A DNA stretch of 42,493 nucleotides from Candidatus Stahliibacteriota bacterium (lineage in GTDB: Bacteria > Hydrothermota > Tepidihabitantia > SM23-42). The stretch is from assembly GCA_030609135.1 (NCBI GenBank), contig JAUWCU010000007.1:1-42493 (forward strand), read 5' to 3'. Each line of letters opens with the position of its first letter. Position 1 is the stretch's first letter. The notes under the pieces were generated by a model, which saw only the letters and a list, made by a program, of their open reading frames with translations, made no database searches and was not told the origin of the DNA. A program made the translations under genes and the position numbers. Shown piece after piece: positions 7,852 through 15,882 of the stretch.

Positions 7852-9145
7852 AATAGTAAAAACAGCGGCAATCATTTTTGCACTTCTTATTATCTACTGT
7901 ACTGCAGTAAACATATTTGCTGCACGCTACTACCGCCTGCTTGAATTTGAAAGAAAGATATTCCTTGGTTTGGAAGGGATCGATACTCTGGCAGCAGAAG
8001 AATATATTAATTTACCATCAGCATCTGAGCGCGGAAAATACTATAACGCATTTTGGGAAGACAAAGAAGTTGCAGACCGCGAGCAATTTGAAGAGAGGAT
8101 AGAGTATGCCTTTCGCCAATATGGCAAGCATTCGCCAATAAGTGATGAGCGTATACAGATATTTGTTAAATACGGTGAACCTTCAAAGAGAGAAGAAATC
8201 TGGCCCCAAAAGAAAATTGCCTTGAAAGTCAAAGAATCAGTGAAGCCTGCTGAAATATGGACATATAAACGAGAAGGTTTAATTTTTGATTTTGTCAGGT
8301 ATGCGCGCGCCTATAAGATGATTGCCCGGTCAGAATTCGGCGAGCATGTGAAAGTACCTCATTTGAAAGAAGTGCATCAGGATAGCTTTATAGAAGTTGA
8401 ATCGACATCGTTACTCGAGTTTGCTATGACTACCGGGAGATTTCGACAAAAGAAAAATCTTACCCGTCTTGAAGTATATTTATCCGTATTGGTTAATGAC
8501 ACAACCGGGATTTCTTTTTCAAGACAGGTGAAGGTGTTTGATAACCAGGATAATATCGTTAAAGAAAAGAATAGTATTCTAATCCCCGTAGACAGTGACC
8601 ATGGGGTTTTCTTTGATGAGGTTAATTTCTGGCTCGATCCGGCAGAGTATCGGCTGGAAATTATAATGAGCGACATCAGTAACCGAACCGTAGGTAAGAA
8701 AACACTTCGGGTCAACCTGCTTGATTATCAGGATGATGCCAAAGAGATTAGTGATCTGGTTCCGATGTGGTTGATCGATAACACTTTTTCGCACGAAAAA
8801 TTCAACAAACCAGTGGGCCGGGTCATCCCGATGACCCAACCAGTATTATTGATCCACACCCCTTTTTACTTCTACGCCGAGGTCTATAACCTCGAAACCA
8901 AGAATGGTATGCATCAATTGAAGATGACTTATGAAGTCATCAATAAAGCGAAGATGAAAAGAGAAATTGTCGATGTTGTGATCAAAGACCAAATAGAGGC
9001 GGGCGATGTCGCCTATTTAGCAGCGCTATATCACCCTATGGATCTTGAACCCGGTTTTTATATTATTACTTTACGGACCGTGGATTTACCAAGTGGTAAA
9101 GAACGGACTGCGGTCTGTGAATTTGAACTACAACCAATAGAATAG
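7838..9145 (+). CDS. GWxTD domain-like exported protein (second of pair)
   Basis: The start is TTG at 7838, preceded by GGAGG at 7827-7831, and it overlaps the previous gene. An N-terminal membrane anchor or signal (about residues 8-28) precedes a GWxTD-like region at ~60-150. That region contains a YYNAFWEDKE segment and ERIQIFVKYGEPSKREEI, comparable to the family's Fw.rDPtp and YGxPDEI blocks. The GWxTD motif is not intact (KHSPISDER). The remaining ~250 residues are beta-rich. Its overlap with a second, diverged homologue suggests the two act as a pair at the envelope. Function is unknown. Confidence 0.7.
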   Translation: MKKNRIVKTAAIIFALLIIYCTAVNIFAARYYRLLEFERKIFLGLEGIDTLAAEEYINLPSASERGKYYNAFWEDKEVADREQFEERIEYAFRQYGKHSPISDERIQIFVKYGEPSKREEIWPQKKIALKVKESVKPAEIWTYKREGLIFDFVRYARAYKMIARSEFGEHVKVPHLKEVHQDSFIEVESTSLLEFAMTTGRFRQKKNLTRLEVYLSVLVNDTTGISFSRQVKVFDNQDNIVKEKNSILIPVDSDHGVFFDEVNFWLDPAEYRLEIIMSDISNRTVGKKTLRVNLLDYQDDAKEISDLVPMWLIDNTFSHEKFNKPVGRVIPMTQPVLLIHTPFYFYAEVYNLETKNGMHQLKMTYEVINKAKMKREIVDVVIKDQIEAGDVAYLAALYHPMDLEPGFYIITLRTVDLPSGKERTAVCEFELQPIE

Positions 9146-9196
9146 CAAACCCCATTTTCCATTATAATACGCCGGGGGTTGAAATTGTCAATAATA

Positions 9197-9224
9197 TTGA
9201 CATAAGAGGTAAAATAAATAGAAT
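9197..9224 (+). promoter_or_regulatory. promoter of the diguanylate cyclase gene, leaderless geometry
   Basis: TTGACA (9197-9202) is 16 bp from TAGAAT (9219-9224), and ATG follows after five bases at 9230. An AGAGG at 9205-9209 lies inside the spacer and cannot serve as a ribosome binding site for a transcript starting near the ATG. Confidence 0.75.
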
Positions 9225-9229
9225 TATAT

Positions 9230-10423
9230 ATGAACACAGGACTCTTTGTTCAACTACTCTTTGCCGTATTTTCTCTGGGTGTTCTTATAATTCTCATTGT
9301 CGCTTTGTCCAAAACGAAGAAAAAGACGAGAGTACTGAATAGCGTTGAAATTCTTGCTGATGAGCTGGACCGGCATAAAAAGGAGAATCTTCGTCTACGC
9401 GAAGAACTCAGGCGGATAGCTTCAGTGGATAACTTATTCTTTGCCTCTATGATAAGGCTTACTTCAAGACTTGATCCAGAAGACATTGCCAAAGAAATCA
9501 AGGACTTGTTGATCAATTGCCTTGATCCAAATGGAACGGCTGTTTTCCTTGCTGATCAGCGAAATAAAAGGCTTACTGTTGTTGCGCACCATGGGCTCAA
9601 TGACAATTGGTTGCCCAAACTCGTCTATGAACTGGATAATAAAAATAGAATGGGTAAGGTGGGTGTCAGTTTCAATGAAAAACATACCATTACCAGACAT
9701 GAATTTGCCATACTGGGTTTGACCGAACCCTTCCCTGTATTCGAACCTGACATCTGTTACCCTATTTTCTTTCAAAAGAAAAGGTTTGGAGTTATTGCCA
9801 TTATTCGTAAGAAGGATATGGATGAACGCGAGAAGAACCTATTAGGTGTTGTTGCGAGTATTGCTGGTGTTGCGCTCAACAATACCAGGAGTTTTGCAGA
9901 TATTACATCTACCGCACATACTGATCCACTGACAAAAATATACAATATCGGATACTTCAAGGAATTAATGATCAGCGAATTGGAACGTTCCAAGAGATTC
10001 CAACACCATCTTTCAGTATCCATTATCGACCTTGATAAATTTAAAGATTACAACGATACATATGGACACCAGGCTGGAGACCACCTTTTAATCCAATTAG
10101 CTCGGATTTTCGAAAAACATTTTTCAAAAACCGATACCGTTGCTCGGTACGGTGGTGATGAATTCATTGTTATGTGCCCTGAAATAAAAAAACAGGAAGC
10201 CGCCAGAATTATTAAAAACCTACTCCGTGATCTTGAGATGTATGATTTCACCCGTGGCACCAAGGAAGTCAAGGTAACTTTCTCGGCAGGTGTTTCTTCT
10301 TATCCAGATGATGCTACATCAACTGTAGAGCTCATCAGGTTAGCGGATGCTGCGCTCTATGAGGCAAAGGGAGCAGGTCGCAATACAGTCAAGGTATACC
10401 GTCCAAAGATTGAGAAGATTTAG
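9230..10423 (+). CDS. membrane-anchored GAF-GGDEF diguanylate cyclase
   Basis: It makes cyclic di-GMP from two GTP at the membrane. One transmembrane helix spans residues ~5-27, followed by a short coiled coil (~35-65). A GAF-like sensor region (~70-220) precedes a GGDEF domain (~230-395) with an intact RYGGDEF (GGDEF 308-312) and the metal-binding IDLDKFKDYND. The inhibitory RxxD site expected five residues before GGDEF reads SKTD at 299-302, so product inhibition through that site is probably lost. No ribosome binding site precedes ATG 9230. HypD follows after 30 bp. Confidence 0.9.
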   Translation: MNTGLFVQLLFAVFSLGVLIILIVALSKTKKKTRVLNSVEILADELDRHKKENLRLREELRRIASVDNLFFASMIRLTSRLDPEDIAKEIKDLLINCLDPNGTAVFLADQRNKRLTVVAHHGLNDNWLPKLVYELDNKNRMGKVGVSFNEKHTITRHEFAILGLTEPFPVFEPDICYPIFFQKKRFGVIAIIRKKDMDEREKNLLGVVASIAGVALNNTRSFADITSTAHTDPLTKIYNIGYFKELMISELERSKRFQHHLSVSIIDLDKFKDYNDTYGHQAGDHLLIQLARIFEKHFSKTDTVARYGGDEFIVMCPEIKKQEAARIIKNLLRDLEMYDFTRGTKEVKVTFSAGVSSYPDDATSTVELIRLADAALYEAKGAGRNTVKVYRPKIEKI

Positions 10424-10453
10424 TTATTAGACCCAACCCGAATTAGCAGATTG

Positions 10454-11596
10454 ATGCACAGTATTATCGAGAAAATTATTCAGACGGTAAGCGACTTAAA
10501 CGCTAAGCAAATCAGTCTAATGGAAGTCTGCGGTACTCATACAATGTCAATTGCCCGTTCTGGCATTAGAGCAATGATGCCCGAGCAATTGAGATTATTA
10601 TCGGGCCCTGGTTGTCCAGTTTGTGTTACTGCTCAAGATACCATCGATTACGCCGTGGCGCTTGCCCAAGAGAAGAACATTATTATCGTAACTTTCGGCG
10701 ATATGGTGCGCGTACCTGGTACCGTATCGAGCTTAGAACCTTATGCGCCAAAAGTTGTCTATTCACCCTTAGATGCCCTAAGTATTGCCGAAGCCAATAA
10801 GAACAAGGATATTGTCTTTATCGGCATTGGTTTTGAAGCCACGTCGCCAACAATTGCCGCGACTGTCCTGGCGGCTGAAACAAAAGGGATCAGTAACTTT
10901 TATGTTTTGCCGGCTTTTAAACTCATACCACCAGCCTTGGATTTCATTGCCCGCTCACCGCGCATAAATGTTCAGGGGTTTATTTTGCCAGGCCACGTGT
11001 CCGCGATAATCGGTACTAAACCTTATGAGTTTTTATCCAGACAGTACCACATGCCTGGTTGTGTCACCGGGTTTGAACCGATCGATATCCTGCGCGGCAT
11101 TCTGAATCTCGCAAAGCAATTGGCAAATAAAAAGGCAGACATTACTATTGAATATAGCAAGGTTGTTAAACCGGAAGGCAACCAGAAGGCACTCGAGATA
11201 TTATATACAGTTTGCGAACCATCCGATGCAAACTGGCGCGGTATTGGTTTGATTGAAAAATCAGGGCTGGTTTTTAAGGAACAATATCGCAAGTATGATG
11301 CATTGAAAAAATTTTCTGTAGAGGTGCCGAAATCGGTCATTCCCAGAGGGTGTATTTGCGGCAAAGTTCTGCTCGGGATAAGTCTGCCAGTCAAGTGCAA
11401 ATTGTTTGGCAAGAAATGTACTCCATTAACCCCGGTTGGCCCCTGCATGGTGTCATCTGAAGGCTCCTGTGCCGCTTACTACAAATATGGATATGGTTTA
11501 GAGGGCTTAAAGAGGGCGAAGAGAGGGCTCAAAAAGGGCGGAGAAAGAGCTAAAACAAGGGTAAAAAGGGGAGAAAGAGGGGTAAACAAGGGATAA
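10454..11596 (+). CDS. hypD: hydrogenase maturation factor HypD with basic tail
   Basis: HypD is the iron-sulfur scaffold on which Fe(CN)2CO is assembled for NiFe hydrogenases. Seen here: MEVCGTHTM (Cys26), GPGCPVCVT (Cys54, Cys57), GFEATSPTIA, and the C-terminal cysteine set in RGCICGKVL, KCKLFGKKCTP, PVGPCMVSSEGSCAAYY. ATG 10454 is taken as start; TTG at 10451 is possible. The usual family sequence ends at about YYKYG. The last ~30 residues here are an added Lys/Arg/Gly-rich tail coded by a purine-rich tract (11500-11593). No hypC, hypE, hypF or hydrogenase gene is in the window. Confidence 0.92.
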   Translation: MHSIIEKIIQTVSDLNAKQISLMEVCGTHTMSIARSGIRAMMPEQLRLLSGPGCPVCVTAQDTIDYAVALAQEKNIIIVTFGDMVRVPGTVSSLEPYAPKVVYSPLDALSIAEANKNKDIVFIGIGFEATSPTIAATVLAAETKGISNFYVLPAFKLIPPALDFIARSPRINVQGFILPGHVSAIIGTKPYEFLSRQYHMPGCVTGFEPIDILRGILNLAKQLANKKADITIEYSKVVKPEGNQKALEILYTVCEPSDANWRGIGLIEKSGLVFKEQYRKYDALKKFSVEVPKSVIPRGCICGKVLLGISLPVKCKLFGKKCTPLTPVGPCMVSSEGSCAAYYKYGYGLEGLKRAKRGLKKGGERAKTRVKRGERGVNKG

Positions 11597-11606
11597 TAGA
11601 TAAGTG

Positions 11607-12542
11607 ATGAAAAAGATTACAAAAGAATTGATTGAAGAATTTTATAATCTACTCTCGCCTTGTCGAATCTGTCCACGCGCATGCAAGGTTAAAAGGCTGG
11701 AACGCGAAATCGGTAATTGCAGTGCCGGGATAAAAGTTAAGACTTCATCATTTCATCAACATTTTGGCGAAGAGCCGCCGCTTGTAGGGAAACATGGTTC
11801 TGGAACAATTTTTTTCACGAATTGCAATTTGCATTGCGTATTTTGCCAAAATTATCAAATTAGTCAACTCGGCATGGGTCAAAAGACAACACTGGAAGAG
11901 CTTAGCGAAATGATGCTCAAGTTACAGAATCTGGGTTGCCACAACATAAATTTTGTGACACCGACGCCATGGGTGCCGCAGATTGTGAAGGCGCTGGCGA
12001 TTGCACAAGACAAGGGATTGAACATCCCCATTGTCTATAATTGCGGTGGTTATGAATCTCTTGAAACCCTTAAGTTGCTTGAAGGGGTCATTGATATCTA
12101 TATGCCTGATATTAAGTATGCTGATAACCAACATGCTGAAAAATATTCAATAGTGCCGGATTACTGGGATGTTGTCAGACCGGCACTGAAAGAAATGTAC
12201 CGACAGGTAGGTGATTTGAAAGTGGAAAATGGTATTGCCCAGCGAGGTCTTTTGATAAGACATCTTGTGTTGCCCAACAATATTGCCGGCAGCAGGAGAT
12301 GCTTTGAGTTCATCAGTCAACACCTTTCAGTTCATACTGTTGTGAATGTCATGGCGCAGTACTATCCAACCTATAAAGTCAATCAGTTTCCTGACATAAA
12401 TCGGCGCATTACTACCAAAGAATACAGACACGCTTTGATCGAATTAGAAAGATGCGGACTTGATGAGGGTTTCAGACAAACCATAGATACGATATTCAGA
12501 GTTAATGTGCCTGAATGGACTGATGATCTCAGTTCAGAATAA
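11607..12542 (+). CDS. PflX-like radical SAM protein (COG1313 type)
   Basis: A radical SAM enzyme resembling pyruvate formate-lyase activases. The SAM cluster motif CxxxCxxC is TNCNLHCVFC (Cys73, Cys77, Cys80). An N-terminal cysteine group (CRICPRAC plus Cys38, residues 19-38) is typical of the PflX group and probably binds a further cluster or metal. PTPWVPQIVKAL, YNCGGYES and YMPDIKYAD are family blocks. Its substrate protein is unknown. ATG 11607 or GTG 11604 could be the start; the Shine-Dalgarno site is weak. It follows hypD by 10 bp. Its 3' end overlaps the convergent UbiA gene by 9 bp. Confidence 0.85.
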   Translation: MKKITKELIEEFYNLLSPCRICPRACKVKRLEREIGNCSAGIKVKTSSFHQHFGEEPPLVGKHGSGTIFFTNCNLHCVFCQNYQISQLGMGQKTTLEELSEMMLKLQNLGCHNINFVTPTPWVPQIVKALAIAQDKGLNIPIVYNCGGYESLETLKLLEGVIDIYMPDIKYADNQHAEKYSIVPDYWDVVRPALKEMYRQVGDLKVENGIAQRGLLIRHLVLPNNIAGSRRCFEFISQHLSVHTVVNVMAQYYPTYKVNQFPDINRRITTKEYRHALIELERCGLDEGFRQTIDTIFRVNVPEWTDDLSSE

Positions 12543-13421
12543 GAGCATCATATCACCAAAAAACAACTGGATTATGAAACATAATCCAATAAATCCATAG
12601 AGTTGCCTATATCTTTTAACAAAACAGTGCACGTCTGAAGAGCCCATACTGGATTTCAAACATTTGTAGAAGATGACAAAATAAATCGGGTAGGTTATCA
12701 AAAGTACAATGTATAAGTATTGCGGGATGGTTTTTGTAAGCGAAAGAAAGATGAAATATATACAGGAAAGTGTGTAGAAAATAAAACCGATGATAAAGAT
12801 ATTTTTCTTACCAAATCTTACTGCATTAGTTCTGATATTTGCTCTCTTGTCAGAATCACAATCGCCTGCTTCATGAAAATGCTGTCCAGTGATACCTAAT
12901 AAGCCAAAATACATTCCAATTAACAGTCCTTGTGAAATACTCGGCGAAAAGACCAGCCAGCCGAGTAAGAAATCATTTACCGAGACAATAAAGAGAATCA
13001 CAAAAGAAGCTATTGGTACATTCTTTAAGAGTATTTTTGGATGCACATATAATATCCCCATGATAATATCAAAGAAGATAATAATAAGAAACTTCATATC
13101 CAGCATTGCATATAGGACAACGCTGATCCCAGCAAAGACAATCGAAAGAATCAGGAACTCGCGGTGAGATACGTGACCGGCAAGGAGCGGGGTTTTTGCC
13201 TTTGACCCATCCAACTTATCAAAACCATATCCGCCCCATTCATTGAATGCGTAACCGTGTGCCCACAAAAGAAAAAAGGCGAAGAAAGCATGTAGTATTT
13301 TGAAACCCGTGACCAGATTTAATTCTGGTAGAGCGATAAGGATTGCAATAACTGGTGCACCCGTGCGTACCGCGATTTCAAACCAGCGTATTGATTTGAT
13401 ATAATATCTCAATCGCTCCAT
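12534..13421 (-). CDS. UbiA-superfamily prenyltransferase
   Basis: This 295-residue integral membrane protein has about eight helices. The first aspartate motif is NEWGGYGFDKLDGSK (Asn60, Asp68, Asp71). The second is HFHEAGDCDSDKRANIRT (Asp185, Asp187, Asp189). In UbiA enzymes these bind Mg-diphosphate of a prenyl donor, joining it to an aromatic, sugar or glycerol acceptor. The acceptor cannot be told from sequence alone; lipid, quinone and sugar acceptors are all possible. It begins 10 bp after the end of the STT3-like gene, suggesting one transcript. Confidence 0.82.
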   Translation of the reverse strand: MERLRYYIKSIRWFEIAVRTGAPVIAILIALPELNLVTGFKILHAFFAFFLLWAHGYAFNEWGGYGFDKLDGSKAKTPLLAGHVSHREFLILSIVFAGISVVLYAMLDMKFLIIIFFDIIMGILYVHPKILLKNVPIASFVILFIVSVNDFLLGWLVFSPSISQGLLIGMYFGLLGITGQHFHEAGDCDSDKRANIRTNAVRFGKKNIFIIGFIFYTLSCIYFIFLSLTKTIPQYLYIVLLITYPIYFVIFYKCLKSSMGSSDVHCFVKRYRQLYGFIGLCFIIQLFFGDMMLLF

Positions 13422-13431
13422 AGAAAACTAT

Positions 13432-15291
13432 CTAAAATATCCCTGATTTGCCTAAATCAACGATTTTTTCATCATAGATTCTGAAATACTCGGTTGATCT
13501 GTCGTGCCGCCATGCACCCGGTTTCAGGATGCGGTAGACCCTATAATGCGGGTTTGAGTATATCAGTTCAAAATGGTCCAGGTCCCCCGGTTGAAAATGT
13601 AATTTATAAGCAACACAGTCTTTATTTATAGTCAGATTGTGAGTACGGTATCTAATAGATTCAGAACCGCGCGCTAACACCATGTCAGCCTGATAGACAA
13701 AATAATCCGCGCCATAAGTCATGCAGAATTTATAGAACTCAGCTTCAGGCTCGAAGAGTTTATGTTCAAATAGCTTGACTTTCGTGGTCATATTCTTGGC
13801 TTCAAATTTAGGATGGAGTATTATTGACCGCTCTGTATAGTTGATTATTGATGGTCCGTAGGCAAAACTGGTCAACACGACCGCGTCTTCTGGAGTTAGA
13901 TTTCTGATATACTTAATAATCCCAAGTAGATAATTATGCTTTGGGCCAAGTATTTTTAGTGGTTGGTTAAAAAGGAGAAAAGCATTGATACATAAACACA
14001 ATATAAGGACAAGACGAATACCCTTTTTTGGAAATCGGAACACGTAGGCAGCTTGCAATGACAAAAACCAGATGAGAAAAGCATCTAACCTAATCAGCAA
14101 AAGATACAAGGGAAGAAATGCTGCAGTAAAGAAAAGAAAAAGCCCGTCGCATGTATTTATTGTTTTCTTGAAAAGTTTTCTTATATTTATGACGGTTCCG
14201 GCGAAGCCAACAATTAAAAGCGTACCGATAAAAATGGCGATTTCTTTGACCGAGGGGCTTGTAAAAGGTGAAACCCACATGACGAGAGTTTCCCAGGAGA
14301 GCTTTGCCGGATCATCAGGTCTTATGCCGAGATGCTTGATTTTTTCAAGCATGAGACCATAGACAAAACTGTATTCCGGGATTCTTGTGGTCGCAACAAG
14401 TATTGTCACCAAGATTGATATGCCGACAACCAGGAATAGCGATATTCTTTTCAGTAAAACATTTTTTTCCGGGATTAACATACTGAGAATAACGCCGTAA
14501 GACATGAGCATGGAAAAAGAAAACAAGAAACCGGCTGTTTGGAGTACTGGAACGAGCAAGCCGGCTAAGATGCTCATGCCCGCGATTACGCAAAATGGTT
14601 TTATATCTGTTGCCGGTACAAAAAATGCGATGGTAATAATGAACAATACGAATAGCGCATAGTAAAACTGGGTAAGGTGCCATGAACTCAGTGCGACAAA
14701 CAAGAACGCACCTGATAAAGCTGCATATGAATACTTCACAGTTTTGCTTGTCTTCACGGCACGTGCGAAGAAATATAAGTGGGTGAAAATTAACGGCAGC
14801 GCAAAATCTTGCAATTCAAAAGCGGGTGCGGTTACTGTGATATAGACTGCCGGCGTTAAGGCATAGAACATACATCCTAACAAACTCGAATTTTTACTTT
14901 TAGTTAATAGATATATTGACAGATAAAGAGGTATGATTGATAAAGAAGACCAGATTGAAATAAAGATAATAAGATAAAGGTGAAACGGCACAGTTTTTGG
15001 GACAAACAACCGATAGATATAACCCGAAGTAATCTCCAGGAGAACAGTTAGCCGACCTTGATATGCCAAGCCTTCAGGACATTGAGCTTTTTTGTCTGAT
15101 ATTGGCAGCCTGCCATTGGTTGCTATTAATCTGGCACTTCTTTGCTGGAGCGCTGATTCGGTCCAAAAGAACCCGGTATCGTCTTTCAGGTTGAAATTTT
15201 GACTACGGTAAACAGTCTGTATTTTAAACCCTACCATAAAAAGAAAAATAAGTGCAAGTAATAATCTTTGTTTTGTGATAATCTTATTCAC
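13432..15291 (-). CDS. STT3/GT-C-like polytopic glycosyltransferase
   Basis: This 619-residue protein has an N-terminal helix, an extended luminal-type loop (residues ~33-80, containing TGFFWTESALQQR and QCPEGLAYQGR), about eleven further helices, and a ~150-residue soluble C-terminal part. The loop between helix 1 and 2 with Asp and Pro-rich spacing, and the FELQDF segment, resemble oligosaccharyltransferase STT3/AglB and related GT-C enzymes using polyprenyl-phosphate sugars. I do not see the classical WWDYG motif; WHLTQFYYAL lies elsewhere. The role is probably glycan transfer at the outer face of the inner membrane. The start overlaps the TPR gene stop by 8 bp. Confidence 0.65.
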   Translation of the reverse strand: MNKIITKQRLLLALIFLFMVGFKIQTVYRSQNFNLKDDTGFFWTESALQQRSARLIATNGRLPISDKKAQCPEGLAYQGRLTVLLEITSGYIYRLFVPKTVPFHLYLIIFISIWSSLSIIPLYLSIYLLTKSKNSSLLGCMFYALTPAVYITVTAPAFELQDFALPLIFTHLYFFARAVKTSKTVKYSYAALSGAFLFVALSSWHLTQFYYALFVLFIITIAFFVPATDIKPFCVIAGMSILAGLLVPVLQTAGFLFSFSMLMSYGVILSMLIPEKNVLLKRISLFLVVGISILVTILVATTRIPEYSFVYGLMLEKIKHLGIRPDDPAKLSWETLVMWVSPFTSPSVKEIAIFIGTLLIVGFAGTVINIRKLFKKTINTCDGLFLFFTAAFLPLYLLLIRLDAFLIWFLSLQAAYVFRFPKKGIRLVLILCLCINAFLLFNQPLKILGPKHNYLLGIIKYIRNLTPEDAVVLTSFAYGPSIINYTERSIILHPKFEAKNMTTKVKLFEHKLFEPEAEFYKFCMTYGADYFVYQADMVLARGSESIRYRTHNLTINKDCVAYKLHFQPGDLDHFELIYSNPHYRVYRILKPGAWRHDRSTEYFRIYDEKIVDLGKSGIF

Positions 15292-15808
15292 CAGGGTTAA
15301 ACTTTTTCAGGTAATCATAAACCTTATCTGCGTTTTCAAAATCTCCAGTTTCAATATACAGCTTAGCTAAGTCTTCAAATGCGCTAACATAATAAGGGTT
15401 AAGCTGTACTGCCCGTCTAAGTGCAGTAATGGCATGGTGATATTCTTTGGCATTGCCGAGTATTTTGCCAAGGTTGTAAAATGCCCGGTAGGATTCAGGG
15501 TCGATATCTGTAACTTTGTGGTATTCATCTAATGCTTGTTCATATTTGTTTTGCCGTTCATATGCAAGAGCAAGATAAAAGTGAAATGGGGCAAAAGACG
15601 GTTGATAAGCAATGGCTGATTTAAAAGCCCTTTGTGCAAGGGGCAGAGAATCAAGCGACAGGAAACCCAGACCTTGTTTAAAATAAGTATCTGCGGGATA
15701 CGAGATCTTGGGGTTCTGGGGCTTTGAAGAAAAGGGTAGGTAAACCGCACAGATGAGCAGGATGATAATGAATAGACTGGTTGTGAAGTTTCTAATTGAT
15801 ATATTCAC
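15284..15808 (-). CDS. membrane-anchored TPR protein
   Basis: A 174-residue protein has one N-terminal helix (residues ~10-27) and then about four TPR repeats, for example AFKSAIAYQPSFAPFHFYLALAYE and ALRRAVQLNPYYVSAFEDLAKLY type units. Such repeats hold protein partners. It is the first gene of the minus-strand group TPR, STT3-like, UbiA, with overlaps that imply coupling. The start is GTG at 15808. No ribosome binding site or clear promoter is seen between it and the terminator upstream. Confidence 0.8.
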   Translation of the reverse strand: MNISIRNFTTSLFIIILLICAVYLPFSSKPQNPKISYPADTYFKQGLGFLSLDSLPLAQRAFKSAIAYQPSFAPFHFYLALAYERQNKYEQALDEYHKVTDIDPESYRAFYNLGKILGNAKEYHHAITALRRAVQLNPYYVSAFEDLAKLYIETGDFENADKVYDYLKKFNPGE

Positions 15809-15843
15809 AGGACACGGGGATGCTGGACCTTATGTTAGGTAAT

Positions 15844-15880
15844 AAAAAAAGTCCCGCCCGGATAAGGGCGGGACTTTTTT
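15844..15880. terminator. bidirectional rho-independent terminator
   Basis: A perfect 9-bp GC-rich stem, GTCCCGCCC/GGGCGGGAC with loop GGATAA, is flanked by seven A on the left and six T on the right. It starts two bases after the stop of the secreted C25 peptidase on the minus strand. It insulates that gene from the TPR-STT3-UbiA group. Confidence 0.95.
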
Positions 15881-15882
15881 GG

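Noticed and set aside
15844-15880. Riboswitch or attenuator for the TPR-STT3-UbiA group
   Set aside because: The structure is a simple perfect terminator hairpin directly behind the C25 stop codon; no alternative pairing or aptamer-like sequence was seen.
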